Part shown: positions 10,793 to 22,903 of the stretch, piece after piece | Layout of the letters: each line of letters opens with the position of its first letter | Position numbering within the stretch: position 1 is the first letter of the stretch | NCBI GenBank assembly: GCA_945643635.1 | Contig: CALZFC010000305.1 | Span: 414,001 to 478,000 of the forward strand | Direction of reading: 5' to 3' | From: Allodiplogaster sudhausi | Lineage: Eukaryota; Nematoda; Chromadorea; Rhabditida; Diplogasteridae | Length of the DNA stretch: 64,000 nucleotides | Position numbers and translations under genes: made by a program | The notes under the pieces: generated by a model | The model's database searches: none | Told to the model about the DNA's origin: nothing | Seen by the model: only the letters and a program-made list of their open reading frames with translations

Positions 10793-13393
10793 ATGGTGGC
10801 ATCGATGACTCTGCGTGGAATAACTGCCGTCGCCACTGCACTTCTCTTCCTCCAGCATCGACTTTCTGCAAACGCATACCTCGGTTGATTTCATCGTTCT
10901 TTTGACTGGTTCAGGACAACGGGTAGACTTATTGTTAGTTGTCTATGGTGAAAAGTTTAATTTCTGATTGAACATCCAAGATTTCTGTATCTGGAAACAA
11001 TCGGACTATGCCAGATCCGATAAAAATGGCGAAGGAAAGAATTTTGTGTTGAAAAGGGATAAATTATTTTTTTATTGATTAAAGTATAATAATAATAACA
11101 AAAATGACATGAACAAATTACATATTTCCAGATCACATATCTCAAAGCAAATGGAAGCAATGAATTACATATGAGTATACCCTTTCGATAATTATGAAGT
11201 CATCGACATTCTCAAATCCCTTGAGGTTCGCCCTGCTCGTGCGCGGGTGTCCCGGCTGCGATGGGCACAACGGGCAGTGCCAACTGTCAGACGGGCTACT
11301 CCTGTGACCCAAGCAAACTCGTCGAAGATGCTTGTACCGTTTCCTGCATTCAGCCATTTTCACAGCCAGTGGTTAGTGTAAATTACTCGAAATATGTAAC
11401 CATTCCTATTGCCAATTCGTAATGCATAGCGCTTCCCTTCCCTGTAATACGATTTACTGGAGACTACAAAGTAAAGAAAGCGGCTCTCTGTTTCAGTACA
11501 AGACTGGCCTCTCGTGGCTGACAGCGGACAAGATCAACTGTACCAACGGCCAGTACTACGCCAACGACAGGGTCATCCAGCCCAAGGCGCTCAGTTGCAA
11601 GAGCCTACCTCGTTAGAAATGCTTGCGCCTATTTCCTCTTGAGATAATGCAACATTTCGAAATAAAACCATTCCTTGGGAATGAAACCCTTAATTCTACC
11701 AAGGCTGTGATGAGTGTTCGTATTCAATGGCGCCGCTCTCTTCGTGCCCGTCCGGATATGCGTGCAGTTCAGCAGCGGTTGTTGCGACTTCGTATTACAC
11801 CAACTGCACATCGCTACGCTGCCCCGACGGCTACACAGGAATGGTATGCAGATATCTCTCGGATTTCGATAAGTCATTTGTACCAAATACTTATACCAAA
11901 TAGAGAACACATCTCCAATAATTGGACAAACGTAGAAGAGTGCTTCAGGCGACACATTCCGACGGAACTGTCACCAGACTCGACTCAACGCTAACCTGCA
12001 CTTCCGTGAACAAGCAGTGGAAGGACTACTCCAACAAGTACTACACGACCCCTCAGCTGACGTGCGCAGCCTATGGTGAGTTGGCGAAATATAATGCACT
12101 TTCCATTGCCATATTGCACTGTTTCATGGCGCTGTTTTAACTGTTATGATTTCTCGCTTTATTGAAGAACTCCTTGTTGGACAAGTTCAGTGTGAATTCT
12201 AACCTCATTTTTACAAGGTGGGCATCCCTCAACGAATCCACCCCATATTGAAACCACGACTGAGGAGTTCTATGAATCAACTTCTGATGATGGTAATTTT
12301 TTTGGAAATTTGAAATGTTGCTTACTTCTAAAAAAAATATACTCAGCATTTTGGTTTAGCTCATAAAAGGATATGGTTGTTGTGGAGTCAACATTATGTT
12401 AAGGCTGCCGCGATCGATGCGCATATTCTGTTGGTCACGACTGCTTCTTGCCACCATGCGTTGATCCAATGATGGAGTATCACTACGCAAACTGCCCGAG
12501 GATCACATGTCCGAATGACCATGAGTTGTGGGTGCGATCGATTTTTACTACCTTTAATGGGAATTAGTTGCAACAAAAAACCCACTTATAACAGATATCC
12601 AACGGAACCGCTTCACAACCAGTGTCAGAAGGTGCATGGTGCAAACCAGACGGCAGTTGGTGGCAGGTCATACACGGCTATAGTCTGCCAAAAGTTGTGA
12701 GTCTTATCTGCGGAGCACTTGCTACCGAAGCACCACCAATGGAAACGACGCCTGCAGATGCAGAGTCTCCCACTCCGACAGAGGCTTTCTATGATTCAAC
12801 TCCTGATAATGGTTACTTTTTCTCGGAATTATGAAGAAATATTGCTCAATTATAAAAAAAATTTTAACGGCATTTTGTTTTTGTTCTTAAACTGATGTGG
12901 TTAATGCGGAATGAAAATAATCTTTAGTCTGCGGCGATTGGTGCACATATTCTGTCGGCCATGACTGCTTCTTGCCACCATGCGCTGATCCATTCATAGA
13001 CTACTTCTATGAAGACTGCCCGAAGATCACCTGTCCGCCGAGCCACGAGTTGTGGGTGCGACATTTACTATCTTTGATTTAAATTAACAACAACAAAAAC
13101 ACAAACTTATAACAGGTATCAGACGGAACCGCTTCAGTGCCAGTGCCAGAAGGTGCATACTGCTGGCCAGAGCGCTTTTGGACGAGGGGTCAAACCGGCA
13201 GCAAATTGCCGAAAGTTGTGAGTCTTATCTGCGGGGCACTTGTTACCGAAGCGCCACCAATGGAAACGTCGCCTGAGGCTAGTAACTTTTTCCCCAAAAA
13301 AATCTACCAGATATTATTTTTTCAGTCGTGAACTCGAGTCTGCGGAGTACCTGTCCCGGTCTTCGTACAACATTCTCGCGTTGGCAGCAATGA
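10793..13393 (+). CDS. Secreted cysteine-rich protein with a repeated two-exon module
   Basis: Exons 10793-10883, 11226-11338, 11497-11611, 11704-11843, 11949-12075, 12218-12292, 12404-12531, 12595-12811, 12928-13055, 13116-13281 and 13326-13393 join with every phase consistent into 455 residues. Exon 1 is a signal peptide (residues 1-30). The rest is made of a cysteine-rich module encoded by exon pairs 2+3, 4+5, 7+8 and 9+10. The first exon of a pair carries a 'Cys-x-x-x-Tyr-Ser...Cys-Pro' core, the second a 'Gly-Thr...Leu-x-Cys' core. The last two pairs are recent copies: both contain SVGHDCFLPPC (exons 7 and 9) and LPKVVSLICGAL (exons 8 and 10). Thr/Pro/Glu-rich linkers follow exons 5, 8 and 10 and may be O-glycosylated. 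Probably extracellular; the domain family is not recognised. The donor of exon 2 (GTTTTC) is weak; the other junctions look normal. Confidence 0.8.
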
Positions 13394-13599
13394 CTGAAAA
13401 AAAAATTCCCCATTATAGAAGAAAACTTCCTAGCTTTCCCGGTAATGATTCGCATGTAGATTCATCTGCTTGTTCTGACTACTGTGTTTGAATAAGTTCG
13501 AATCAAAAATTTTTGCCAATCAATCCGAATGCCCAACGTTAAATACTGCAGGAGTAATTACAATTTATTTGCATAACTTGTAATAAAACAGCATATTAA

Positions 13600-15152
13600 G
13601 AGAGCCTCTCTGTAAGGTTCAAGGAGGGTGCCTGCCCCGTCTACCGATGTTCGAGTTTGACTACCAGAACTTTATGAGTGATACATGGATAAATTATAAG
13701 GAAAACTAAACGGTTCAAAAGTTTGAGAAATTTTTTTTTCTCCACGCCACCAGCCAAAATGTGTAAAAAATACGATGTTCTGTAACTTGCTTTAATTACA
13801 AGATTTTTTACTTTTTTTTTTTTTATCTGATTGCTCATTCAAAACTGCACAAAAAAGTCCCAGATAACTGTTTTTGAAAAGATTCATTTTAATAGACTTT
13901 TTCCGGATACAAATTTTTAGGACTAAAAAAATGTTATTTTTTGTGTGTTTTTTTTTCATTTTTGTCGGTCCATTTCCAGACAAGTCATTCCATAATATGA
14001 AAGTAGAGGAAAAAATACGTTATATATGTTTCTACGAAAAGGATTTGAGGGCCCTTTTTTGGGTATCAATTTTTGAATATTATATGCGATCAAGTGCTGC
14101 ACCGCAGTTTAAGCTCCATATCTGTTTTCCCTTTTTACCTTTTCATCTGAAGAGCAAGTATAATGGTGTAGTTTTTTATTCTCTACAAATCATGTCTATA
14201 CGAAACTTTGATACTTCTTGAAAAATAAAGTTTAGACATAAAAATTCAATTTTTCGGTTTTTCGTATACATCTGCCGTCGGGTATTTTTGACATTTTCCG
14301 TATTTCATAGATCGATTTCCAGATAATATTCACTCACTGCTATCTTGAAGAGGAAAGAAAACTGCATAGAATATCATTTTATTATAGGAATCTGAGAACA
14401 CTATTTTTAGATGCATGAATTCTGGAAATCGATCTATGAAATACGGAAAATGTCAACAAAAAAACCCGACGGCAGACGTATACGAAAAATCGAAAAATTG
14501 AATTTTTATATCTAAACTTTATTTTTCGAGAAGTATCAAAGTTTCGTATAGACATGATTTGTAGAGAATAAAAAAACTACACCATTATACTTGCTTTGCA
14601 GATGAACATGTAAAAAGGGAAAACAGATATGGAGCTTAAACTGCGGTGCAGCACTTGATCGCATATAATATTCAAAAATTGATACCCAAAAAAAGGGTCC
14701 TCAAATCCTTTTCATAGAAACAAATATAACGTATTTTTTCCTCTACTTTCATATTATGGAATGACTTGTCTGGAAATGGACCGACAAAAATGAAAAAAAA
14801 AACAACACAAAAACCAACATTTTTTTTAGTCCTAAAAATTTGCATCCGGAAAAAGTCTATTAAAGTGAATGTTTTCAGAAACAGTTATCTGGGACTTTTT
14901 TTGTGCAGTTTTGAATGAGCAATCATATAAAAAAAAGAAAAGTAAAAAATCTTGTAAATGAAGGTTACAGAACATCGTATTTTTGACACATTTTGGCTGG
15001 TGGCGTGGAGAAAAAAAAATTCTCAAACTTTAGAACCGTCTAGTTTTCCTTATAATCTATCCATGTATCACTCATAAAGTTTTGGTAGTCAAAATCGAAC
15101 ATCGGTCCCCGGGGCAGGCAGTCCTTGACCCTTACATTAGAGAGAGGCTCTC
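13600..15152. mobile_element. Foldback (giant palindrome) element with TTAA target sites
   Basis: Left arm about 13600-14322 and right arm about 14422-15152 are inverted copies of each other over some 720 bases, separated by a loop of about 100 bases. The ends read GAGAGCCTCTCT on the left and the complement on the right. TTAA stands immediately outside both ends (13596-13599 and 15153-15156), as expected for a target duplication of piggyBac or Kolobok type. No transposase is encoded; the open frames seen in the arms mirror one another. It lies 200 bases beyond the stop codon of the cysteine-rich gene. Confidence 0.85.
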
Positions 15153-15199
15153 TTAATTGGATCAGTAAAGGAGCTCAGGATTCCGTGATTAATGCTTAC

Positions 15200-15332
15200 A
15201 GTAGGGTGCAGCAAATTGTCCGCCAGTTTCCTTCTCGCTCGTCGAGGTTTTGGTGACGTCGTTGGTAGCGATTGTCATGTCGGTGGAGCCGTCGCTTATT
15301 ATTGTTGAGGACGCCGTGGAGCGATGTGGGTC
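15200..15332 (-). CDS. Candidate Ser/Thr-rich exon of an unknown gene
   Basis: On the minus strand an AG at 15333-15334 precedes 44 open codons rich in Ser, Thr and Asp (for example Thr-Lys-Thr-Ser-Thr-Ser-Glu-Lys-Glu-Thr), followed by a good donor, GTAAGC. No partner exon closes with it, so it may be part of a gene broken by the foldback element just downstream. Function unknown. Confidence 0.3.
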
Positions 15333-16228
15333 CTTAATTAGCTTCTTCTGGCATTATGCTCATAATGAACAGCTTCACATGCACTCCAGCTTTTTTTTTT
15401 ACAGTGCATCTCGGAATTTACGTTTAACTGACTTCTTCTTCTATGCCACCGTGAAGGCAGTTCTTCCGCAGAATCCAATGCCACAGCTGAACGAAATAAG
15501 GATTAGCCTTGCGTTCGGTCCTCTTCCTTTTCACATAATCCTACATCCGGGTAAATAAATCCTAGGAATTCTCGCAGACTTGGGATGACTATCCTGGCAT
15601 CCCCCGGCGGAGCAGAAACCGAACACGTTCGGGCAGAACTGCGTTTTCTGCGCGCTAATAGGGCGAGGCACAGAAGCCGTTGCGGACCAAGCTTCAAGTA
15701 CTTCTTTATTCTTTCGTTACTTCAACAATGAAGCATCCATCAGACGTTAAAGGATTGTGATCACGGAAAGTAATGTGAGATTCCAAATTGCTGTACGTGT
15801 GATATTTTCTTGATGCACAACAATGTGAGAGTACCTACTCCCAGGGCGAGTGCGGCAAGTCGGACTTGCAGTAATTATATTTTTTTGATGATTGGCCCTT
15901 TAAGATCACAAAATTAGAGTGGTTGTGCCATCATTGTCCGGCGGCGAACTCAAAAAGGCTGACTGCCACCAGAACGACGGAAATCATGGACCGCAAACTG
16001 AGCGACGACGTTAATTAGCCTTAAAAGAGAGCACAGAACTTGGAAACTAGCAGCGTAAGCAATGTGCAGGAATTAAAAGAAAGACTCGACGCATATCCGA
16101 CACTTGTCCCTTGAAAACGCCTTATATTCTCAATCTTTGTCGCGGACATCTATGTGATCAGACAAGCCTATCTATCGCCAGGAAGAACGATGAAGATAAG
16201 ATTTATAGGCAGGCCCATTTCACTATGG

Positions 16229-16250
16229 GTATTTTCGGTGATCGTCCACC
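16229..16250. repeat. Solo Kolobok-like terminal repeat
   Basis: ATTTTCGGTGATCGTCCACC closely matches the right end of the Kolobok element at 23525-28850 (ATTTTCGGTGATCGCCCTTC). No partner end and no clear TTAA pair was seen, so this is a fragment or the end of an unrecognised nonautonomous copy. Confidence 0.5.
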
Positions 16251-16662
16251 TTTTCCATTAATGAACAAAAGCTTCGTTTTCTCGAAAAAAAAACATGAAG
16301 ACCCACGACACAGGCATTTATCATTACAGTGGATTGATGTTAGTAGTGAAATGCAGAAGAGTAAGCAGGGAAGGAGAGTACATCAATGTGAAGAGAGACT
16401 GAAGGATGGAGGGGTCGGGGAAGGCATGCGAGAGAGGGTCAGTCGTGGTGCTACCGTACTCTAGCAGACGACGTTTGCTGCTTTCAGACCACCGACTCAT
16501 GAATCGACGTGGCTTTGAAGAGCTTCTTGGACGCCGGGTCCGAGATGACAGCCTTAATTTGGAGGGTATGTTGAAATTTTTTAATTTAATTAATTTCGGA
16601 AATATATTTGGATCAATTTTATTATTTTGCACAGGCAAGAAATTGCAAATGAACGGAAAGCA

Positions 16663-18581
16663 TTAAAGCACCGAGGCAGTTTTGACGAAGAAGCGCTGCT
16701 GGGAGAGCATCGCGGGATGGCGAGGGCGTCTGTGCAAAGGTTCTATCCGAATAAAGTTAATACCCTAAAGGGAAAAAACGTACCGAGGACGCATCAGAAT
16801 GCGTTCGTTGGCGGCGATTCGCTGCTCGAGTTGGCGGCGGATCTGGGCGACCGAGAGGTGCGGCTCGCTGAAATGAAGCTTTCAAATGGCTTGAGTATTC
16901 TTTTAATGTTTATCGTAATTCTCCTTCCCAATAATTACATCTATAATAAAAATATCAAACGTTCAACTCTCGACACGAACCTCTGAACGATGGCAACCGT
17001 CTGCAGCATCGGCTCTTCTCCCGCCGACTTCTCTCCAGAATTCTTCTCGCTAGATTTCCACTGCTTTTGCTTCGTTTCGATCATCGTGACCTGTAATAAA
17101 ACAATCTCTTGCATGAATACTTTATATTTCCTGTTGGTTTAAATGACTGGTAATTAAACTTCAAATCCAACCACGTCGGGGCTCTCGCTCAGTTCTCACG
17201 GACTCTCGATCACAGGCTCCTAAAAATTAATATTTTTATTAAAAAAATAAATGCCATTGCAATTGTCAAAAAATTTTGTTAATACTGTTGTGGTAGTTGT
17301 TTTTCTGAAGGTAATCGAACCTGTTCAGGGCTGTGGCTTGCTGAGAAGGGCGAAAGCACTTCTTCGATGGTGGAGAGATTCGGCTAAAAAAGAAATATTT
17401 GTAATTATTGTGCCACCGTAGCGGTATCTTTCTTTGGAAGAACTTTATGCAACAAATCGCACTTTGTAGCGGACAGTCCGTTCATCCATGAAATCCGTTT
17501 GGCCAGCTTCAGTGACCATCTCGATCGTAGAAGTGCTTGGGTCTTGTTCGGGCGCCGGTGTCTCCTACAGCGAAAACGCGGTTACAGTAGTGTAGTTATG
17601 GCATACGGTAAGGTGGCCGACCATGTCATCCTCGTCCATGCAGGCCTTCGTGACTGTGTCATGAGAAGGAGAAGGCGTCGAGGCGAACGGGAAGTCTACA
17701 ATTATGCAGCTTTCAACGTTGGATTTTTTTTATTTCGTATTAATGCTCCTACTCAAAGAATGTTTTGTTCTGAACAATAATTTTTATAGTCATGTTAAAT
17801 CGTTTTTGGCGCGGAGCCAAAGTACATTTTTTAAAAATAATTCCACCGTCAGTCTGCGTCTGTTGCGAGCGAATTTCTTTGGTCTTCTCAGCGCCACAGC
17901 AAAGAGACTCCCGACAAGGACTCAGCTTGCTTTCTGCTGCCTTAAAATGTTTAAAAATTTAATAAAAATAATTTTTTTTATAAAACTTAAATTACATAAT
18001 TTAAACTAAACTAGATTTTGTTATACTTGTTAAATTCTAAAAATCCCCGCGCCTGAATCAGCGCGTCTCGCCAGAGCTCAACGCGGTCGTCGGTGAGCAC
18101 GAGCTGCACGATGCCGAACGAGAAGCGCATCTTCAGCTGGCAGCGACGCTGCAAATTCTATTTATTTTATTATATTGTATTATTTATTTTATCATTGTTA
18201 GTGGTCGCATTCTTGAAAACCTTTTGTAAGGATTCCTAATTGAAGAGGAAGTTCGATCTCATTCTGGAACTAATGTTGAAGTCGACAAACATGGGCCTTG
18301 CCGCGGGAGCTCACTTTGTTCATCTTGACGTCGATGGTGAGGGCGTGCTGCAGATCCAGAATGAAGCCTGCAATATTTCATTTTCATGCAGTTATTATTT
18401 TTTTTTATATATTTTCCATGCAAAATGAAGGACTGTAAATGAAAAAAAATGAAAATATTTTTGGCTCGATGCCAAATTCCTCACCCTTGCCATCGTGGAC
18501 ATAAATGATCAAGTAGCCGCGACGCGTGAGAGAGCACGCACGCAGCTTCCAGTCGAAGACACAGTCGAAGAAGAACCAGCT
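16663..18581 (-). CDS. PH-like-domain protein, 3' eleven exons
   Basis: Minus-strand exons 18485-18581, 18315-18367, 18027-18148, 17847-17929, 17607-17695, 17463-17564, 17321-17383, 17172-17219, 16981-17090, 16784-16867 and 16663-16729 join in phase to a TAA stop, 305 codons. The first three exons look like a pleckstrin-homology fold: Trp-Lys-Leu-Arg then a Gly-Tyr-Leu-Ile-Ile-Tyr strand, an Ile-Asp-Val-Lys strand, Arg-Phe-Ser-Phe-Gly-Ile-Val, and a final Val-Glu-Leu-Trp helix matching the conserved PH tryptophan. The rest is Ser/Thr/Pro/Glu-rich with a charged helical stretch (Gln-Ile-Arg-Arg-Gln-Leu-Glu-Gln). PH domains bind phosphoinositides or proteins at membranes; the exact role here is unknown. 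Exon 17172-17219 contains TGA in frame (after Glu-Ser-Pro), where a GTGAGA donor-like site also overlaps; this may be damage or a wrong exon end. The 5' part of the gene was not found. Confidence 0.6.
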
Positions 18582-21500
18582 CTGCGAAGAATTCTGATTT
18601 TTGTAAATTCATGTTTTTAATATTAAAAAGGGTGAAGTTTTGTATGTTCAATATTTATTTTGTGTTAATAAAAAATAAAATGAAAATATCGATAAGCGAA
18701 CGGGAGCTCGAATGTGGACGGGCAGTTCGCTCTCGCAGACGCGATCACACGCACTGACACGCCAGCGAAGCAGAGAGGGCAGAGACAACGGCTGAAAGGA
18801 GAGGGCCGGGATATCGGAAAGGAAATCGACGCATAGCTTGAAGAATCGTGTCAGTACTGTATCTTTCCATGAATTATGTGCTCTCTTTTTCTCCCTCTCT
18901 TCCTCCCCATCTCCGCCCAGTATATAGTAGCAGCTGCTGCTATGAGGCATAAGGTAGCTTTTCCTAGATAGGCGACGACTTTAAGCCGGATCGCTATTCG
19001 TTATTTCGTAAAAGCATGATGTATAATGTTGAACTGACTTTTGAGAGACTTTCGCTTATCGGCAACTGCAGCAAGTTGAACATCGTGGGAGGGAGGGAGA
19101 GAGCAGACAAAGGGGAGAGAGTAGGAGAAGGAGGAGCCGACTGAGCGCCGCCGGTGTCGAGTAAAGAAATGGTGTGAGAATTGCTCCCTGGCAGTGTTGA
19201 TGGAAGATGTATTTACCACTTTGTCCACTTTATGCCCTTATTGCTACCGATTTATCATAGAATTTAGCATTTCAGTCGATTGCGAAATTCAATATGCAAA
19301 CATTTTATTATTGTGTAATCAGTGTTTCACGCTCTTTTCCACAATTAGCTCAAATTAAGTAAAGTTGAGAAGTCTAACCAATATTTTTTTAACAAGAGAA
19401 ATCATTCCTGATTTCATAATAATATAAGAGTTCGTTGAATGAAATTCTCCTTTTGACATCTTATGTCTTTGCTGCGCACGGCAAAGGGCTGGCGAAGTTA
19501 TTCCCTTTCAGTCGCCCTCTTCTTCCCTCTAAGCTCTTGCAGCAGCGTCTCTTCGTCACTACTGCCACTTTGGGGCATGAAATTATATCCGCTTATTTCT
19601 AGACTGCAACTTTACTTTGTACATTCCAATTGAAAGATCAATAAAATATTCATTTTTATAGATAAAAGTTTAAACTTGAGAGAGAGAGAGAGAGAGAGAG
19701 AAATGGAGGGTAGAAAAGATACACTTGAAAAGCCAAACGTTGATGACATTTTGACTACGAGAGCCAATGTGGGAAGAAGATCCCAGTCCTAGCCTTTCCG
19801 TAGTTCGAGAACCCCGTGTGCAAGAAAAGTCTCTTATCGAATCTATGTACATACATATGCCAGTTTCCAAAAATCAACTTTCTTTCCATAGCCCATCATC
19901 GCCATTCCATACAGTCCATCATATATCACAGGATTCCCTATCAAAAGTACCAGCTCAACATTTCGCACCTGAAGTGGAATGCTTTATTCTGAAAAAGATA
20001 ACATATAACACACTTTATTTCCTGTTTTGCATAGCTTTTATAGAAATTCGCTGCACATTTCAACAGACATCACGACCAAGTCTGATGGATCCAGAAGCGA
20101 GCGCTTTCTGTGCCACGGCTGCCGTGGCTTCTGCGAGCCTTCTTCCGCTTATCACTTTGTTACTCGCGGTTGCAAGCGCATCGAAATAAATATATAAAAA
20201 TTAATTATTCAAAAATTTGCTAAGCTACATATGTATGTATGAAGCTTGTGGTTTACTGCCGACCAAAAATTCATTTTGGTCTATAATACAATTCTAACCA
20301 CTTTTCTGTTGTTTTCTTCGATATTTCTAAAACAGAGAATGTTACCCTATGCCCATTCTTCAAGTAGAAATATGTGCAACCTTGATTTTGTTTTTATTGA
20401 GAATAAATCACTTTGCTACCTCATTAATCTCTTAAATTTTCATGTCCATCTTATGCTTACTTGTTTATTTGTGCATGCTCAGGTTTGCTCCAAACAGTTT
20501 AGCACCTTATTGTTAGTGTTCACTTTCTAGGCTTATAAGGTATGAAAATTTTGATTTTGTTTTTATTGAGAAGAAATCACTTTGCTACCTCATTAATCTC
20601 TTAAATTTTCATGCCCATCTTATGCTTACTTGTTTATTTGTGCATGCTCAGGTTTGCTCCAAACAGTTTAGCACCTTATTGTTAGTGTTCACTTTCTAGG
20701 CTTATAAGGTATGAAAATTTTCATAAACACATTATTACGTGTTCGCTGAGTCACTTCAATTATTATTTGTTAGTTGTCAATAAAATGTAATAAGGCTTTA
20801 TTTAGAATGCCCTGCCATAATAATTAAACAAACATAATTAATTTTTCTCTCTCATTCTCTCGCTCGCCCCCCCCCCCCCTCAGTGTGCTGAACGCACTTG
20901 TTTCGTTATGGCTCCGCCCCTTTCCGTCTACACATTCTGCCCGCCCCTTTTGGCTGTCACTCCTGCTGATCAATATGAATCTGTTCGGTTGTGTGTCTGT
21001 GGTCTCTTCTATTACTGTGTCTTGTATCCGATGGCTAATAAAGTAATTGTTAACAGAGATGTCTTCGTTGCATATATGTAACTAACAGAGAGTAAGAGGC
21101 CAAGTGGCATAGACATCAATGCCGGTTGGTATGGCCAATCCTTACCTACCGGCATTGATATGAATGGCATCCTTTGTCTATTTATTAATTATCTGATACA
21201 TGGAATAAGTAAATCTTTCTGAATATTATTTCAAAATTTTTAAAATAATTTTACTTCTCATTTTATTAATTCGTCGACGGGAGCGAGGTCGTTTGGGAGA
21301 TCTCTGCAACAGTTATACGAGATGGCTTCGAGTTCTGAGTGAGCCATAAGAGGATAACGACGGAGAAGAAGCATGAAGAAGTGTCCGTGTGCCACTTGGC
21401 TTCGTTCACTTTTCCAAAAATGAAGAATTGACGTTGATGGTTAGACTACCGAATTTTGACTGTTTAGATACTTCAATGATGTTCGAGCCGTTGCATGAAA

Positions 21501-21892
21501 GGGTAAAGCGTAAAAAATAAATGCCAACTGAATATATTCTCCCGGTATAAAATTTTCACTCTATTTCGAACCAGCGGCAATGAAATACATATGTACATAC
21601 ATACATATGTTAGACGGTCGCATGAAGAGGCAGACTCAGAAAAAAGTTTTCGAAGAGGGCTTTAAGGTGACCGTTCTACAGTAACCTAGACTTCATTCGT
21701 GGCGGGATCTCTAATTGGTCAAGATTCCATTGAAGTCTCTTCCGGACGGTCCTCGTCTACGAGACCGCCGTACATTATCACTTTCTTTCATTCATATACA
21801 TATGCTACATAGTTTAGAGAATCGAACAAGGAAAAATGGTTCTATAAAGATATTACATAATACGCAATATCAATCTGCCCGGCATCATTTGA
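18582..21892. other. Intergenic region, no gene recognised
   Basis: Contains GA-rich stretches (19085-19130, 19679-19702), a 169-base tandem duplication (20382-20719), a C-run near 20869, and several CATATGTATG-type AT repeats. An Ala-rich minus-strand open stretch at about 20072-20186 might be an exon remnant but has no supporting splice partners. The missing 5' exons of the PH gene would be expected here but were not identified. No long terminal repeat of the downstream retroelement could be recognised before 21893. Confidence 0.5.
20382..20719 (+). repeat. 169-base tandem duplication
   Basis: Two head-to-tail copies, 20382-20550 and 20551-20719, differ at only a few positions (for example AATAAATCAC against AAGAAATCAC). 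No coding frame. A recent local duplication. Confidence 0.9.
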
Positions 21893-21964
21893 TAAATTAG
21901 TAGATCCGCGTCTATTCATCTCCGGATAAAGAGGCTGGCTGCGCCATCTGCAAGAGCAGGGAGT

Positions 21965-22903
21965 GTGACAACCAATCAGCTAGCTGCGCAAATGACTGCC
22001 GTCAGTCAAACTTTAATGGGAGCAATACAGCACGCAATCCTAAATTTATGCGAGCGCGTGAATGCCTTCACATCCTCTCTGCACATTGCCATGACTGTAG
22101 ACGCAACGGCAACAGCTAGAGCGTTGCTGAATGCTTCCAATGTGGCAGCGAAATATCGAGGGAATCATATTGTTGAACTTTTATATTGCTCGGAGATCCC
22201 GGATGAAGCATTAACCTTCCTCCCTTTCAACGACACCTGTTTTGATTCGCCTCTGATCGCAATTCAGAAATCGAATTCTTCCATTTTCGCCTTCTTAGAT
22301 CCCTCCTCTCAAATCATCAGAGAAACAGCCAATCAAGTTAAATGTGAGGAAGTGGCAAATTTTTATTTAAGTAAGGGAGACGAAATGATCGAATTCGATT
22401 CGAAAACGGGGAAGGTGTACACTATCAACCCAAATCACATTCCGGCATTATCACGAAATAGGCAACCATTCCGCGCGCATCCTGACATTTTTCACAATTT
22501 CATACTCACCAATCTAACGGAGCATGAAATACCACTCGAACTACTCGCGCGTAGCTGGGAGGACAATCTTATCCCTCATGTAACTCCAATTAAGGAATTC
22601 AAGGCCACCTCTGAAGATTTATCAATCCCAAGTAAATTCTGTAAATATCTTTTCGGCGAATGGTCTCCCTATTTCATTTGGATAACGCTCTGTTGCACAA
22701 TTGTCTCGCTTTCTCTGCTTAAATCGACTTTGCTAGCCTACATAAAATTTAAATTAATCGCCCTTCCAAACTTGCTGGTGCCGCGCCTCAATCCGAATTT
22801 CAGCCGCAGCATAATGAACACCGCTCTCACCGAAGCTGACCTTTCACAGGTTACCGGGGCAGCCGCCTCCTCATTTCAAGTCATGACGTTTCCGAACAAA
22901 TGA
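21965..22903 (+). CDS. Env-like membrane protein frame of the Gypsy element
   Basis: The frame is open from about 21896 (after TAA) to TGA at 22901-22903; the first in-frame ATG is ten codons downstream of 21965. The product of about 300 residues has few cysteines, several N-glycosylation sites (Asn-x-Ser/Thr), a hydrophobic membrane segment near residues 232-252 (Trp-Ile-Thr-Leu-Cys-Cys...) and a cytoplasmic-like tail of some 55 residues. This layout resembles the C-terminal half of envelope-like glycoproteins carried by some nematode retroelements, but no fusion-peptide or furin motif was identified. It sits where gag is expected, and its stop overlaps the start of the protease frame by four bases (ATGA). 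A highly diverged gag is less likely because of the membrane segment. Confidence 0.45.
   Translation: MTTNQLAAQMTAVSQTLMGAIQHAILNLCERVNAFTSSLHIAMTVDATATARALLNASNVAAKYRGNHIVELLYCSEIPDEALTFLPFNDTCFDSPLIAIQKSNSSIFAFLDPSSQIIRETANQVKCEEVANFYLSKGDEMIEFDSKTGKVYTINPNHIPALSRNRQPFRAHPDIFHNFILTNLTEHEIPLELLARSWEDNLIPHVTPIKEFKATSEDLSIPSKFCKYLFGEWSPYFIWITLCCTIVSLSLLKSTLLAYIKFKLIALPNLLVPRLNPNFSRSIMNTALTEADLSQVTGAAASSFQVMTFPNK

Larger units (their letters stand above)
15157..16662. other. Intergenic region with possible exon remnants
   Basis: Apart from the candidate minus-strand exon at 15200-15332, a few short cysteine-containing segments are seen: about 15583-15668 on the minus strand (Phe-Cys-Pro-Asn ... 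Cys-Ser-Ala-Gly-Gly-Cys) and about 15810-15870 on the plus strand (Cys-Glu-Ser ... Glu-Cys-Gly). None has convincing splice sites at both ends. They may be decayed exons of a secreted protein. Confidence 0.35.

Noticed and set aside
13641..15026. Paired frames in the arms of the foldback
   Set aside because: They are mirror images created by the inverted repeat, with Lys/Phe-rich translations and no family resemblance.
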